Below are positions 1-11,293 of a DNA stretch of 64,000 bases, piece by piece. Origin of the DNA: Aquimarina mycalae (GTDB lineage Bacteria; Bacteroidota; Bacteroidia; Flavobacteriales; Flavobacteriaceae); assembly GCF_029906345.1 (NCBI RefSeq), contig NZ_JARYGY010000002.1, forward strand, positions 180,050 to 244,049, read 5' to 3'. The notes under the pieces were generated by a model, which was given only the letters and a program-made list of their open reading frames with translations, searched no databases and was not told the origin of the DNA. Every line of letters starts with the position of its first letter. The first letter of the stretch is position 1. The translations under genes and the position numbers were made by a program.

Positions 1-1
1 A

Positions 2-3000
2 GGAATTACAGGAGCACAAGGTGTAACTGGAGCACAAGGAATCACAGGTGCGCAAGGAGTAACTGGAGCACAAGGTGTAACGGGTGCACAAGGAATCACA
101 GGAGCACAAGGAATCACTGGAGCGCAAGGTATCACTGGTGCACAAGGAATCACAGGTGCACAAGGTGTAACTGGAGCACAAGGTGTAACTGGAGCACAAG
201 GAATCACTGGAGCACAAGGTATAACTGGAGCGCAAGGAATCACTGGAGCACAAGGAATCACTGGAGCACAAGGAATCACAGGAGCACAAGGTGTAACGGG
301 TGCGCAAGGAATCACAGGTGCGCAAGGTTTAACAGGTGCACAAGGAATCACTGGAGCACAAGGTGTAACTGGAGCACAAGGTGTAACTGGAGCACAAGGA
401 ATCACAGGTGCACAAGGTGTAACTGGAGCGCAAGGAATAACAGGAGCGCAAGGAATCACTGGAGCGCAAGGAATCACTGGAGCACAAGGAATCACAGGAG
501 CACAAGGTGTAACTGGAGCACAAGGAATCACTGGAGCGCAAGGAATCACAGGTGCACAAGGTGTAACTGGTAGCCAAGGTGTAACGGGTGCGCAAGGAAT
601 CACAGGTGCGCAAGGAGTAACAGGTGCACAAGGAGTAACTGGAGCACAAGGAATCACAGGAGCACAAGGAATCACAGGTGCACAAGGTATCACAGGTGCA
701 CAAGGAATCACTGGAGCACAAGGAATCACTGGAGCACAAGGAGTAACTGGAGCGCAAGGAATCACAGGTGCGCAAGGTGTAACTGGAGCACAAGGAATCA
801 CAGGTGCACAAGGAATTACAGGAGCACAAGGAATCACAGGTGCGCAAGGTATCACAGGAGCGCAAGGTGTAACGGGTGCACAAGGAATTACAGGTGCACA
901 AGGAATTACAGGTGCGCAAGGAATCACTGGAGCGCAAGGAATCACTGGAGCACAAGGAATCACTGGAGCACAAGGAATCACTGGAGCACAAGGTGTAACT
1001 GGAGCACAAGGTGTAACTGGAGCGCAAGGAATCACTGGAGCACAAGGAATCACTGGAGCACAAGGTATAACTGGAGCACAAGGAATCACTGGAGTACAAG
1101 GTATAACAGGTGCACAAGGTGTAACGGGTGTACAAGGAATCACTGGAGCGCAAGGAATCACAGGTGCGCAAGGAGTAACAGGTGCTCAAGGAATCACTGG
1201 AGCACAAGGAATCACTGGAGCACAAGGAATCACAGGTGCACAAGGTGTAACTGGAGCACAAGGTGTAACGGGTGCACAAGGAATCACAGGAGCACAAGGT
1301 ATAACAGGTGCACAAGGAGTAACTGGAGCACAAGGTATAACAGGTGCACAAGGAGTAACTGGAGCACAAGGAATCACTGGAGCGCAAGGAATCACAGGTG
1401 CACAAGGAATCACAGGTGCACAAGGAATCACAGGTGCACAAGGAATCACAGGTGCACAAGGTGTAACTGGTAGCCAAGGTGTAACGGGTGCGCAAGGAAT
1501 CACAGGAGCACAAGGTATAACTGGAGCACAAGGAATCACTGGAGCACAAGGTATAACAGGTGCACAAGGTGTAACAGGTGCACAAGGTGTAACGGGTGCA
1601 CAAGGAATTACAGGAGCACAAGGAATCACAGGTGCACAAGGAATCACAGGTGCGCAAGGTGTAACTGGAGCACAAGGAATCACTGGAGCGCAAGGAATCA
1701 CAGGTGTACAAGGAATCACAGGTGCGCAAGGTGTAACTGGAGCACAAGGAATTACAGGAGCACAAGGAATCACTGGAGCACAAGGAATCACTGGAGCACA
1801 AGGAATCACTGGAGCACAAGGAATCACTGGTGCACAAGGTGTAACGGGTGCACAAGGAATCACTGGAGCACAAGGTATAACAGGTGCACAAGGAGTAACT
1901 GGAGCACAAGGAATCACAGGAGCACAAGGAATAACTGGTAGTCAAGGAATCACAGGAGCACAAGGTATCACAGGTGCGCAAGGAATCACAGGAGCACAAG
2001 GAATCACAGGAGCACAAGGAATCACAGGAGCACAAGGAATCACTGGAGCTCAAGGAATAACTGGAGCACAAGGTGTAACTGGTAGCCAAGGTGTAACGGG
2101 AGCACAAGGAATCACAGGTGCGCAAGGAGTAACAGGTGCACAAGGAGTAACTGGAGCACAAGGAATCACTGGAGCACAAGGAATCACAGGTGCGCAAGGA
2201 GTAACAGGTGCACAAGGTGTAACTGGAGCACAAGGAATCACAGGTGCGCAAGGAGTAACTGGTGCACAAGGTGTAACTGGTGCACAAGGTGTAACGGGTG
2301 CACAAGGAATCACAGGAGCTCAAGGTGTAACTGGAGCGCAAGGAATCACTGGAGCACAAGGAATCACAGGTGTACAAGGAATCACAGGTGCACAAGGTGT
2401 AACTGGAGCACAAGGTGTAACGGGTGCACAAGGAATCACAGGAGCACAAGGTATCACAGGTGCGCAAGGAATCACAGGAGCACAAGGAATCACTGGAGCT
2501 CAAGGAATAACTGGAGCACAAGGTGTAACTGGTAGCCAAGGTGTAACGGGAGCACAAGGAATCACAGGTGCGCAAGGAGTAACAGGTGCACAAGGAGTAA
2601 CTGGAGCACAAGGAATCACAGGAGCACAAGGAATCACAGGTGCACAAGGTGTAACTGGAGCACAAGGAATCACAGGTGCGCAAGGAGTAACTGGTGCACA
2701 AGGTGTAACGGGTGCACAAGGAATCACAGGAGCTCAAGGTGTAACTGGAGCGCAAGGAATCACTGGAGCACAAGGAATTACAGGAGCACAAGGTATCACA
2801 GGAGCACAAGGTGTAACTGGAGCACAAGGAATCACAGGTGCACAAGGAATCACTGGAGCACAAGGTGTAACGGGTGCGCAAGGAATCACAGGTGCGCAAG
2901 GAGTAACAGGTGCTCAAGGAATCACAGGAGCACAAGGAATCACTGGAGCACAAGGAATCACAGGTGTACAAGGAATCACAGGTGCACAAGGTGTAACTGG

Positions 3001-4555
3001 AGCACAAGGTGTAACGGGTGCACAAGGAATCACTGGAGCGCAAGGAATCACAGGTGCACAAGGAATCACAGGTGCACAAGGTGTAACTGGTAGCCAAGGT
3101 GTAACGGGTGCGCAAGGAATCACAGGAGCACAAGGTATAACAGGAGCTCAAGGTGTAACTGGAGCACAAGGAATCACTGGAGCACAAGGTATAACAGGTG
3201 CACAAGGTGTAACAGGTGCACAAGGTGTAACGGGTGCACAAGGAATTACAGGAGCACAAGGAATCACAGGAGCACAAGGAATCACAGGTGCACAAGGAAT
3301 CACAGGTGCGCAAGGTGTAACTGGAGCACAAGGAATCACTGGTGCACAAGGAGTAACGGGTGCACAAGGAATTACAGGAGCACAAGGTATAACTGGTGCA
3401 CAAGGAGTAACTGGAGCGCAAGGAATAACAGGTGCACAAGGAATAACAGGTGCACAAGGTGTAACAGGTGCGCAAGGAATCACAGGTGCACAAGGTGTAA
3501 CTGGTAGCCAAGGAGTAACTGGAGCGCAAGGAATCACAGGTGCGCAAGGTGTAACTGGAGCACAAGGAATCACAGGTGCGCAAGGAGTAACAGGTGCACA
3601 AGGAGTAACAGGTGCACAAGGAGTAACTGGTAGCCAAGGTGTAACGGGAGCACAAGGAATCACTGGAGCACAAGGTATCACAGGTGCGCAAGGAGTAACT
3701 GGTGCACAAGGTGTAACTGGTAGCCAAGGTGTAACGGGAGCTCAAGGAGTCACTGGAGCACAAGGAATCACAGGTGCACAAGGAATAACTGGAGCGCAAG
3801 GTGTAACTGGAGTACAAGGTATCACAGGAGCGCAAGGAGTAACGGGTGCACAAGGAATTACAGGTGCACAAGGAGTAACTGGTGCACAAGGTGTAACTGG
3901 TAGCCAAGGTGTAACGGGAGCACAAGGAATCACAGGTGCGCAAGGAGTAACTGGAGCACAAGGAATCACTGGTGCACAAGGAGTAACTGGAGCGCAAGGA
4001 ATAACAGGTGCACAAGGAATTACAGGTGCGCAAGGTGTAACTGGAGCGCAAGGAATCACTGGAGCTCAAGGAATAACTGGAGCACAAGGTGTAACTGGTA
4101 GCCAAGGTGTAACGGGAGCACAAGGAATCACAGGTGCGCAAGGAGTAACAGGTGCACAAGGAGTAACTGGAGCACAAGGAATCACTGGAGCACAAGGAAT
4201 CACAGGTGCGCAAGGAGTAACAGGTGCACAAGGTGTAACTGGAGCACAAGGAATCACAGGTGCGCAAGGAGTAACTGGTGCACAAGGTGTAACTGGTGCA
4301 CAAGGTGTAACGGGTGCACAAGGAATCACAGGAGCTCAAGGTGTAACTGGAGCGCAAGGAATCACTGGAGCACAAGGAATCACAGGAGCTCAAGGTGTAA
4401 CTGGAGCGCAAGGAATCACTGGAGCGCAAGGTATAACAGGTGCGCAAGGAATCACTGGAGCGCAAGGTATCACAGGTGCGCAAGGAGTAACTGGTAGCCA
4501 AGGTGTAACGGGAGCACAAGGAATTACAGGAGCACAAGGTATCACAGGTGCGCAA
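2..4555 (+). repeat. 18-bp tandem repeat array, 253 units, coding for G(I/V)TGAQ
   Basis: The array has an 18-base period and stays in one frame for 253 units. Variation is mostly synonymous (gga/ggt, act/aca/acg, gca/gcg/gct) plus Ile/Val exchange. About a dozen units carry Ser for Ala (GSQ), for example near 572, 1472, 2093, 2543, 3092 and 4097, and about six carry Val (GVQ), for example near 1094, 1131, 2373 and 3814. Higher-order duplications are present: 2033-2370 and 4049-4386 look base-for-base identical (offset 2016 = 112 units), and 2015-2169 matches 2465-2619 (offset 450 = 25 units). The array therefore grew by copying multi-unit blocks as well as single units. Confidence 0.97.
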
Positions 4556-5062
4556 GGTGTAACTGGAGATCCAGCAACTAATATCGTAACTAACTTATCT
4601 CAGAATACTACTACTGGAGTTATAACTTATGTAAATGAAAACACTCCAACTCCTGATACACAAACTGCCAATGTAGTAAGTACTGATACAGATAATGAAA
4701 TAAATGTTGGTTCTGATGGAGGAGCATTCTTTGTTAGTCCTGTAAAGTCTATGGGGAAAGTAGCTGGTAATGGAACCGCAGCAAAAATTTTAAATGCGAC
4801 TGTCTCTAGAATAGATGAAGGGGATTATCAAGTAACATTTACAAATGCAATGCCTGACGCCAATTATATTATTCAACTTTCTATTTTAGATTGTGATGGA
4901 GATTGCCCTGGAAATACTGGTGCAAATTATGACGATCCAGGTATAACTTATTACGATCAAACAACAGCAGGATTTAAAATCAATATTGGGGATAGTGATA
5001 ATGGTACAAATCAAAAAGATGATATTGATTTAGAATTTATGTTTACTGTGCTAGATTTTTAA
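2..5062 (+). CDS. Collagen-like repeat surface protein, 5' end outside the window
   Basis: One uninterrupted + frame runs from the window edge to a TAA at 5060-5062, giving at least 1686 residues. Residues up to about 1518 are Gly-X-Y triplets in a hexapeptide pattern G-(I/V)-T-G-A-Q. After base 4565 the frame continues into a non-repetitive C-terminal domain of about 165 residues, rich in Asn, Thr and Asp ([27 protein letters not shown]). The true start and any signal peptide lie upstream. Long uncharged Gly-X-Y runs in bacteria form collagen-like triple-helical stalks, usually with a globular trimerising end. Here the stalk would be extracellular and the C-terminal domain is the likely trimeriser or tip; this is inference. 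The X positions alternate Ile/Val and Ala, the Y positions Thr and Gln, and there is no proline. The only ATG calls sit in the last 100 codons (4751), so ATG-based gene finding in this window would miss most of the gene. It heads a run of exported-protein genes on the same strand. Confidence 0.9.
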   Translation, partial: GITGAQGVTGAQGITGAQGVTGAQGVTGAQGITGAQGITGAQGITGAQGITGAQGVTGAQGVTGAQGITGAQGITGAQGITGAQGITGAQGITGAQGVTGAQGITGAQGLTGAQGITGAQGVTGAQGVTGAQGITGAQGVTGAQGITGAQGITGAQGITGAQGITGAQGVTGAQGITGAQGITGAQGVTGSQGVTGAQGITGAQGVTGAQGVTGAQGITGAQGITGAQGITGAQGITGAQGITGAQGVTGAQGITGAQGVTGAQGITGAQGITGAQGITGAQGITGAQGVTGAQGITGAQGITGAQGITGAQGITGAQGITGAQGITGAQGVTGAQGVTGAQGITGAQGITGAQGITGAQGITGVQGITGAQGVTGVQGITGAQGITGAQGVTGAQGITGAQGITGAQGITGAQGVTGAQGVTGAQGITGAQGITGAQGVTGAQGITGAQGVTGAQGITGAQGITGAQGITGAQGITGAQGITGAQGVTGSQGVTGAQGITGAQGITGAQGITGAQGITGAQGVTGAQGVTGAQGITGAQGITGAQGITGAQGVTGAQGITGAQGITGVQGITGAQGVTGAQGITGAQGITGAQGITGAQGITGAQGITGAQGVTGAQGITGAQGITGAQGVTGAQGITGAQGITGSQGITGAQGITGAQGITGAQGITGAQGITGAQGITGAQGITGAQGVTGSQGVTGAQGITGAQGVTGAQGVTGAQGITGAQGITGAQGVTGAQGVTGAQGITGAQGVTGAQGVTGAQGVTGAQGITGAQGVTGAQGITGAQGITGVQGITGAQGVTGAQGVTGAQGITGAQGITGAQGITGAQGITGAQGITGAQGVTGSQGVTGAQGITGAQGVTGAQGVTGAQGITGAQGITGAQGVTGAQGITGAQGVTGAQGVTGAQGITGAQGVTGAQGITGAQGITGAQGITGAQGVTGAQGITGAQGITGAQGVTGAQGITGAQGVTGAQGITGAQGITGAQGITGVQGITGAQGVTGAQGVTGAQGITGAQGITGAQGITGAQGVTGSQGVTGAQGITGAQGITGAQGVTGAQGITGAQGITGAQGVTGAQGVTGAQGITGAQGITGAQGITGAQGITGAQGVTGAQGITGAQGVTGAQGITGAQGITGAQGVTGAQGITGAQGITGAQGVTGAQGITGAQGVTGSQGVTGAQGITGAQGVTGAQGITGAQGVTGAQGVTGAQGVTGSQGVTGAQGITGAQGITGAQGVTGAQGVTGSQGVTGAQGVTGAQGITGAQGITGAQGVTGVQGITGAQGVTGAQGITGAQGVTGAQGVTGSQGVTGAQGITGAQGVTGAQGITGAQGVTGAQGITGAQGITGAQGVTGAQGITGAQGITGAQGVTGSQGVTGAQGITGAQGVTGAQGVTGAQGITGAQGITGAQGVTGAQGVTGAQGITGAQGVTGAQGVTGAQGVTGAQGITGAQGVTGAQGITGAQGITGAQGVTGAQGITGAQGITGAQGITGAQGITGAQGVTGSQGVTGAQGITGAQGITGAQGVTGDPATNIVTNLSQNTTTGVITYVNENTPTPDTQTANVVSTDTDNEINVGSDGGAFFVSPVKSMGKVAGNGTAAKILNATVSRIDEGDYQVTFTNAMPDANYIIQLSILDCDGDCPGNTGANYDDPGITYYDQTTAGFKINIGDSDNGTNQKDDIDLEFMFTVLDF

Positions 5063-5099
5063 CATTCAATCTTAAAAACTTATTTCTTTAGCATTTTAA

Positions 5100-5783
5100 A
5101 TGAAAAATTATACTAAAATGAAAAAACTACCTATCATAGCATTATTTATTATTCTATCTGCAAACTTATTTGCGCAGATAGGTCCTAACGACGCAAATGC
5201 ATTAATGGGATTACCAACAGCTACTGATTTAACAGAAATAAATGCAATTCTTAATCCTCAAGTTGGTTCAGTAGTTTTTAATTTGGCCGATGAAGAAATT
5301 TATAGATATACTGGAATTACTAATGGATGGCAATTAAGCACGGATGATCAAAATTCGTCTGAAGTACCATTAGCTTCTAATATCGATGTCAATGAAGGAG
5401 CAATTGGGTCTCCTACATTAGAAACCACGGTAGAGGAAGTAATCCAAGCCATTGCACCAATTACATCTAAGGCTGCAAGAGTATTTTATCCTCCGTCCAT
5501 AGAAATCGATGCTTCAGTAAATGGTACTTTTTCTGTAGACCTATACGCAATGTATACAGCACAATTTGGAATTCCAACTGCGGTAAGTACTGGCGCACCT
5601 GCAACAGTGCCGTTATATGCAGCAACAGATTTATACTACTATGTTACTTTTGCGGATTCCTCTGTATTTGATACAGCACCAGGCGCTATGACCATAACAG
5701 CCGCTGGTGTATTGACCTATACTGTTATAGGACAACCAGCAGATTTTAACACACTTATTAATGTAGTATTTGTAGTAAGATAA
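5100..5783 (+). CDS. Small exported protein with the MGLPTA N-terminal module
   Basis: This 227-residue protein begins with a clear signal peptide. The second Met (5118) gives the more compact form, with cleavage after LFAQ, so translation may start at 5118. The mature N-terminus reads IGPNDANALMGLPTA and continues with an AEM/TEIN-like stretch and a GSVVFNL...IYRYTG...GW segment. The same arrangement is found at the start of the protein encoded at 12606. The C-terminal half is an Ala/Thr/Val-rich beta-like domain ending TLINVVFVVR, and no T9SS sorting domain is visible. It lies 37 bases after the collagen-like gene and 17 bases before the 1827-residue adhesin, so the three are probably co-transcribed. 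I do not recognise a named family. A role as an accessory surface or fibre protein is inferred from context only. Confidence 0.8.
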   Translation: MKNYTKMKKLPIIALFIILSANLFAQIGPNDANALMGLPTATDLTEINAILNPQVGSVVFNLADEEIYRYTGITNGWQLSTDDQNSSEVPLASNIDVNEGAIGSPTLETTVEEVIQAIAPITSKAARVFYPPSIEIDASVNGTFSVDLYAMYTAQFGIPTAVSTGAPATVPLYAATDLYYYVTFADSSVFDTAPGAMTITAAGVLTYTVIGQPADFNTLINVVFVVR

Positions 5784-5800
5784 ATTCAGTAGAGTAGCCA

Positions 5801-8800
5801 ATGAAACTAACAAGTCACATATCCTATCTGCTTTTAGTATTACTAATTGCATTACCAAATATTGATATTTTTGGTCAGGATACATATGAAGATGATTTTG
5901 GTGGTGGAGCAATATATAACAACAGTAGTGGTAATCAAGCCTGGACCACAAGTTGGATAGAAACAGGTGACGATGGAACTCCTGGTGGTGGTAGAATATT
6001 TGTAAGTGGTTTTGCCGATCTGGAATTCAGAAATATAGATGCCAGAAGTATTAGTAGAGCAATTGATTTATCTACTTATTCTTCAGTTGACCTTTCCTTG
6101 GTATACTTTCTAATAAATGGAAATGAGAACATTAATGTTGATTTGTTTAACAGTACAACGGGATTATGGGAAACAGTACTTACTACTGGAAATGGATTTG
6201 GAACAACACTTACCCATACCTTAACAGCAAATCAAATTTCCGCGGCATCTGCAATACGCTTCATTTCTGGAAGTGGGAACTGGGGCAATAATGAAACTAT
6301 TGCTATAGATGATGTATTGTTTACAGCCACTGCATCAACCCCAGAAATATCAATCGATGATGTTGCAGTGAACGAAAATGCCGGAACCTTAGATTTCACC
6401 GTTTCACATACAGGAGGAACGACTACTGGAAGTTTTACTGTTGAATACAACACCGTTGATAATTCTGCGAATGCTCCTGGAGATTATACCGCATTTACGG
6501 GTGCTACCATAAGTTTTCCTGGAACAACTCTTAGCACCCAGACTATTTCTATTCCTATTATAAATGATACTGAAGCAGAAAATGCTGAAACTTTTTTCGT
6601 TAATCTTAGCAACCCAAGTGATGGCACTGTTACTATTGCTGATACACAAGGAATTGGAACTATAAATGCAAACGATGCTATTTCAATTGTTATTGACGAT
6701 GTATCCGTGAATGAAGCTGCAGGTACGGCTACTTTTACAGTAACATCATCTGGCGGCTCATTGACTGGAGGATATACAATTGATTATGCAACAGCCGATA
6801 ATACTGCAACTATTGCTAATAATGATTATACTAGTACCAGCTCTCCTCCTTCTCTTACCTTTACAGGGAATCTTGGAGAAACTCAAACAATTACTGTACC
6901 TATATTAGAAGATTCTGACATTGAAGGAACTGAAACATATTTTGTAAACCTTAGTAATTCAAGTAGTGCTCTTGTAACCATTACTGATACTCAAGGTTTG
7001 GGTACGATTATCGATAATGATGCTGGAATAAGTATCAATGATATATCCGTAAATGAAAATGCTGGAAATGCTACCTTTACCGTTACACTAACTGGAACAA
7101 TATCTGGTGGTTTTACGGTCGAGTATGCTACAGCTAATAATACTGCAATTGCTCCAGGCGATTATACTGCTACTGGTTCTCCTAATCCCACACTATCTTT
7201 TGCTGGAACTGATGGAGAAACCGAAACTATTACTATTCCAATTATTGATGATAATATTGTAGAAGTTACTACTGAAACATTCTTTGTTAACCTAAGTAAT
7301 CCTAGTGTAGGAACAGTTATTTTAACAGATGCTCAAGGTATAGGAACTATTACAGATGACGATACTGCTTCGATAGCAATTAATGATATTTCTGTTAATG
7401 AAACAGCTGGAACTGCTACTTTTACAGTTACTCATTCTGGAGGTGGAAACGTTTCAGGAGGTTTCACGGTTGAATATGCTACTGCTGATAATACTGCAAT
7501 AGCTCCAGGTGATTATACCGCTACTGGCTCTCCGAATCCTACACTTTCGTTTTCTGGAACTAATGGAGAAACTCAAACTATCATAATTCCAATCATTAAT
7601 GATACTGACGTAGAAGGAACTGAAACATATTTTATAAATCTTAGCAATATAAGTAATACCTTGGTATCCATTGGTGATAATCAAGGATTGGGTACTATTA
7701 TAGACGATGAAGCTCCATTTATTATTACCGATTTTATTACAGACAATACTTGTAGTGGAATTTTTGTCGATTCTGGTTCTATAAATGGTCAATATAACAA
7801 CAATGAAACAATAACTTATACCATTTGTCCAGATACTGCTGGTAGCTCAGTTGTATTAAATTTCACATCATTTGATGTAGAGGACAATTTTGATGCACTA
7901 GCTATCTTTGAAGGTACAACTACCACTACATTGATTAGCACTCATGACAATGGTAATATTCCAACTACAATTATTTCTTCGGATCCATCTGGTTGTTTAA
8001 CGTTTATTTTTACATCTGATGGTTCTGTAACTGGAAACGGATGGCAAGCTACCATATCTTGTACTGGTGCTACTTCTAGTTTTGTCACAGTTAATAATGT
8101 AACAGTAAATGAAAATGCTGGTACAGCTACGTTTACCGCAACTCATTCTGGAGGAAATGTTCCTGGTGGATTTTCTGTAAATTATGGTACCATAGATGAC
8201 ACTGCATTTGCAGACTCTGATTTCGTAAACACTACAGGAACCCTAAATTTTTCTGGAACTTCTGGTGAAAGTCAAACAATTACAGTACCTATTATTAATA
8301 ATATTTTCGGAGAAAATACAGAAACATTTTTCGTGGATCTTAGTAATTCTAGTTCGCCTTTAGTTGGTTTAGTTAATGGAATTGGAACCATACTTGATGA
8401 TGGTGATCCAGCAGTTTCTGATGATGTTCCATTAACGCTTTTTGATGAGTTTAATGGTTATTATGATTATGCACTAACCGCTGGAACCCTTAGAACTGCA
8501 GATGAAGGAGTAGATCCTTGTGCCATTACAGCCTCTTCTTCTAACACTTTAACAACACCTATTGTTGCTGGTTCTACGATTGAGAAGGCCTATTTATTAT
8601 GGGGACATTCGAGCGTTGCTGCTGATGATGTTGTTACTTTTGAAGGGCAAAGTGTAACTGCTGATGTTGTTAATTCTGCTGCGGGTGGTTTTTATTATGG
8701 AATGGTAAGCGATGTTACATCTATCGTTAACAATATTCCGGACCCATCAACCAATACTTATGATTTTTCAGGACTTACTATCGATAATGGTAACGAGGTT

Positions 8801-11284
8801 GGGTATTGTAATGGTACGGTAGTTTTTGGTGGATGGGCCTTATACATTTTTTATACGAATCCTACATTTCCTGCGGTTAGTATCAACATGTATAACGGTT
8901 TTGATGGAGAAATTAATAGTACTACATCATATACTTTATCAGGATTCTTTGCCATTGGTTCTACTGGGTCAAAAACCTCTGTATTGTCGTGGGAAGGTGA
9001 TGGTGCCAGAACAGGTAATGAAACCATATCGGTTACTACAACTTCTGGAACCACTAATCTAACAGGAGATGGGGATAACAACCCTCCTACCCTTAACAAC
9101 GTTTTCAATTCTACGATTTATGATGATACCGCAAGTCCAGTAATTAATGATTCTTCTCTATTTGGATTTGACTTAGATACTTATGATATTTCTCCGCTAA
9201 TAGCATTAGGGGAGACAACAGCCACTACCAATATAGAAACTGGTGGTGATTTTGTTATACTCAATTCTGTATTGCTAAAAGTACCTAGTAATTTAATGAC
9301 TGGTACCGTTTTTGAAGATATTAATTATCCTGGAGGTGCTGGTAGAGATCTTGCAACATCGTCTGGTATTGGGGTTGAAGGAACTACTGTAGAACTGTAT
9401 GATAATACAAATACGTTAATAGATTCTGATATAACAGATGTAAACGGAGACTATAATATTGGTGGTATGGCCAATGGTGACTACACACTTCGTGTTGTTA
9501 ATAATACGGTTAGATCTACTAGAGGTGGTGGTGCTACTTGTACCACCTGTATACCTATCCAAACGTTTAGATCTACGTATACAGCTAGTACTTTAGGAAC
9601 TGTGATTAATGAAATTGGTGGGGCTAATCCAGCTAATGAAGATGTAGCCGCTGGTATACTTGCAGGTGCACAAACAGCTTCTGCTATTACCATATTTACT
9701 GAAGGAGCCGTGGATATCGATTTTGGTTTTAATTTTAATACAATTGTTAACACTAACAGTGATGGACAAGGTTCTCTTGGGCAATTTATAATTAACGCTA
9801 ATAATATTGATGAAACAGGTCTAAATATAGAGGCAAATAGTATTTTTAACCCAGCTGCAGGAGAAGATACTTCTATTTTTATGATCCCTCCAACAGGAGA
9901 TCCGTTAGGAAGAACTGCAGATGCTAATTTTGGTAGTGGTTTTTTTGACATTAACCTACCTAACGTATCTCCTCTGGATGTAATTTCGGGTGATGCTACA
10001 CATATTGATGGTCGAACACAAACTGCTTATTCTGGAGACACCAATACTGGGACTGTAGGATCAGGAGGAACCGCTGTGGGAACATCTGCTACTACCCTAC
10101 CGAACTATAATTTACCCGAAATACAAGTACGTAGTGACAATGGAGATGTTATTCAGATTCAAGCTTCTAACACTGTAATAAGGAATCTAGCTGTTTATAG
10201 TGGAAATAGAAGAGCTATTCGTCAAGATTCAGGAACAGGAAATTTAATTACAGAAAACCTATTAGGCGTTAATGCTCTTGGAGTAGTTGGTCCTGTGGGT
10301 GTTGTAAGTTATGTAGATGATGGTTTTGAAATTAATGACGGAACAGTAACTTTAGATGGTAATTATATAGCTTCGAATACTGATTTTGGAATTTCTATAA
10401 ATGGAGGAACCTCAACACTGATTCAAAATAATCACATTACCAATAATGGATTTAGAAATTGCGAATTTAACATAAGGGCAGTTAACGGAAGTGGTATCGT
10501 TATCCAAAATAACTTGATTGACGGATCAGCGTCAACAGGCATTTTTGATAATCAAGGTAACCTAACGATAACAGAAAATACAATAACTACAGGAGGAAGC
10601 GATAATGGTTGTGCAAATCTTACAGGAATCAATTTAGCGCAAAATAATTCTTCTGTAACTAATAATATTATTAATAATAATGGTGGAGCTGGTATATCGT
10701 TGACAGGTGGAACAACTTCTGGAAATCTAATATCTCAAAATTCGATATTTGCTAATGGAACTGTTGCGGATGCATTAGGAATTGATATAGCTAACGACGG
10801 TGTTACTATAAATGATAATGGTGATACGGATACTGGTCCTAATGGAAGTCTTAACTTCCCTATTTTCGAATCTGTTTCGATTAATGGTACAACTTTAAAA
10901 ATAATAGGCTGGTCTCGTCCTGGAGCAACGATAGAAGTTTTTCTTACAGACATCAATCAAGGAACAGCTACAGCTGGAGATAATCAATTAGGGTTAACAG
11001 TAGATTATGGTGAAGGTCAGACATTTATAGGTTCTGGTGTAGAAGGAAGTGGTGGAGATTCTGATGCTACAACATCAGCATACACTGGTGCGGATGGTAA
11101 TGCAGATAATACAAATAGGTTTAACATAAGTATTCCATTGAGCACGATAATTCCTCCAGGAAGTATGATTACAGCAACAGCAACTGTCTCTAATAGCACT
11201 TCTGAGTTTGGAAACGGCTTTGCAATTGGGGTAGGTACTGTTATTACGAATAGAAGAATTACCTATAGAGTGCAACCAAATTAA
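5801..11284 (+). CDS. Giant mosaic adhesin: Calx-beta, CUB, SdrD-B-like, parallel beta-helix
   Basis: This 1827-residue exported protein has a signal peptide at residues 1-26 (cleavage after IFGQ). Visible modules in order are: an N-terminal jelly-roll-like domain (about 30-175); four Calx-beta domains (about 180-640, each with the ISIDDVAVNENAGT...FTV start and an ETFFVNLSN signature); a CUB-like domain (about 642-755, with paired Cys); a fifth Calx-beta (about 763-867); a domain resembling DUF3344 (about 870-1160, AYLLWGHSS); an SdrD-B-like carboxypeptidase-regulatory fold (about 1166-1230, MTGTVFEDIN); and a right-handed parallel beta-helix of NN-rich coils (about 1450-1655). Calx-beta and CUB modules bind Ca2+ and carbohydrate or protein partners in known adhesins. 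The C-terminus (YRVQPN) shows no recognisable T9SS CTD, yet the next gene, 9 bases on, encodes one. A cell-surface adhesin is the best reading. Confidence 0.9.
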   Translation: MKLTSHISYLLLVLLIALPNIDIFGQDTYEDDFGGGAIYNNSSGNQAWTTSWIETGDDGTPGGGRIFVSGFADLEFRNIDARSISRAIDLSTYSSVDLSLVYFLINGNENINVDLFNSTTGLWETVLTTGNGFGTTLTHTLTANQISAASAIRFISGSGNWGNNETIAIDDVLFTATASTPEISIDDVAVNENAGTLDFTVSHTGGTTTGSFTVEYNTVDNSANAPGDYTAFTGATISFPGTTLSTQTISIPIINDTEAENAETFFVNLSNPSDGTVTIADTQGIGTINANDAISIVIDDVSVNEAAGTATFTVTSSGGSLTGGYTIDYATADNTATIANNDYTSTSSPPSLTFTGNLGETQTITVPILEDSDIEGTETYFVNLSNSSSALVTITDTQGLGTIIDNDAGISINDISVNENAGNATFTVTLTGTISGGFTVEYATANNTAIAPGDYTATGSPNPTLSFAGTDGETETITIPIIDDNIVEVTTETFFVNLSNPSVGTVILTDAQGIGTITDDDTASIAINDISVNETAGTATFTVTHSGGGNVSGGFTVEYATADNTAIAPGDYTATGSPNPTLSFSGTNGETQTIIIPIINDTDVEGTETYFINLSNISNTLVSIGDNQGLGTIIDDEAPFIITDFITDNTCSGIFVDSGSINGQYNNNETITYTICPDTAGSSVVLNFTSFDVEDNFDALAIFEGTTTTTLISTHDNGNIPTTIISSDPSGCLTFIFTSDGSVTGNGWQATISCTGATSSFVTVNNVTVNENAGTATFTATHSGGNVPGGFSVNYGTIDDTAFADSDFVNTTGTLNFSGTSGESQTITVPIINNIFGENTETFFVDLSNSSSPLVGLVNGIGTILDDGDPAVSDDVPLTLFDEFNGYYDYALTAGTLRTADEGVDPCAITASSSNTLTTPIVAGSTIEKAYLLWGHSSVAADDVVTFEGQSVTADVVNSAAGGFYYGMVSDVTSIVNNIPDPSTNTYDFSGLTIDNGNEVGYCNGTVVFGGWALYIFYTNPTFPAVSINMYNGFDGEINSTTSYTLSGFFAIGSTGSKTSVLSWEGDGARTGNETISVTTTSGTTNLTGDGDNNPPTLNNVFNSTIYDDTASPVINDSSLFGFDLDTYDISPLIALGETTATTNIETGGDFVILNSVLLKVPSNLMTGTVFEDINYPGGAGRDLATSSGIGVEGTTVELYDNTNTLIDSDITDVNGDYNIGGMANGDYTLRVVNNTVRSTRGGGATCTTCIPIQTFRSTYTASTLGTVINEIGGANPANEDVAAGILAGAQTASAITIFTEGAVDIDFGFNFNTIVNTNSDGQGSLGQFIINANNIDETGLNIEANSIFNPAAGEDTSIFMIPPTGDPLGRTADANFGSGFFDINLPNVSPLDVISGDATHIDGRTQTAYSGDTNTGTVGSGGTAVGTSATTLPNYNLPEIQVRSDNGDVIQIQASNTVIRNLAVYSGNRRAIRQDSGTGNLITENLLGVNALGVVGPVGVVSYVDDGFEINDGTVTLDGNYIASNTDFGISINGGTSTLIQNNHITNNGFRNCEFNIRAVNGSGIVIQNNLIDGSASTGIFDNQGNLTITENTITTGGSDNGCANLTGINLAQNNSSVTNNIINNNGGAGISLTGGTTSGNLISQNSIFANGTVADALGIDIANDGVTINDNGDTDTGPNGSLNFPIFESVSINGTTLKIIGWSRPGATIEVFLTDINQGTATAGDNQLGLTVDYGEGQTFIGSGVEGSGGDSDATTSAYTGADGNADNTNRFNISIPLSTIIPPGSMITATATVSNSTSEFGNGFAIGVGTVITNRRITYRVQPN

Positions 11285-11293
11285 GCAAACGAA

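Noticed and set aside
329..4555. Long antisense ORF of 1408 residues (and several shorter antisense ones in the same stretch)
   Set aside because: It is the mirror of the 18-bp repeat: the repeat contains no stop in those antisense frames. The products are Cys/Ser/Thr/Leu or Cys/Pro/Val repeats with no N-terminal signal. The + strand frame continues into a normal C-terminal domain, so + is the coding strand.
2..4555. CRISPR or satellite array
   Set aside because: The period is 18 bases with no spacers and the frame is kept throughout, with synonymous third-base variation as expected for a coding repeat.
4751..5062. A separate 103-residue gene from ATG 4751
   Set aside because: It is in frame with the repeat and simply the C-terminal end of the collagen-like protein.
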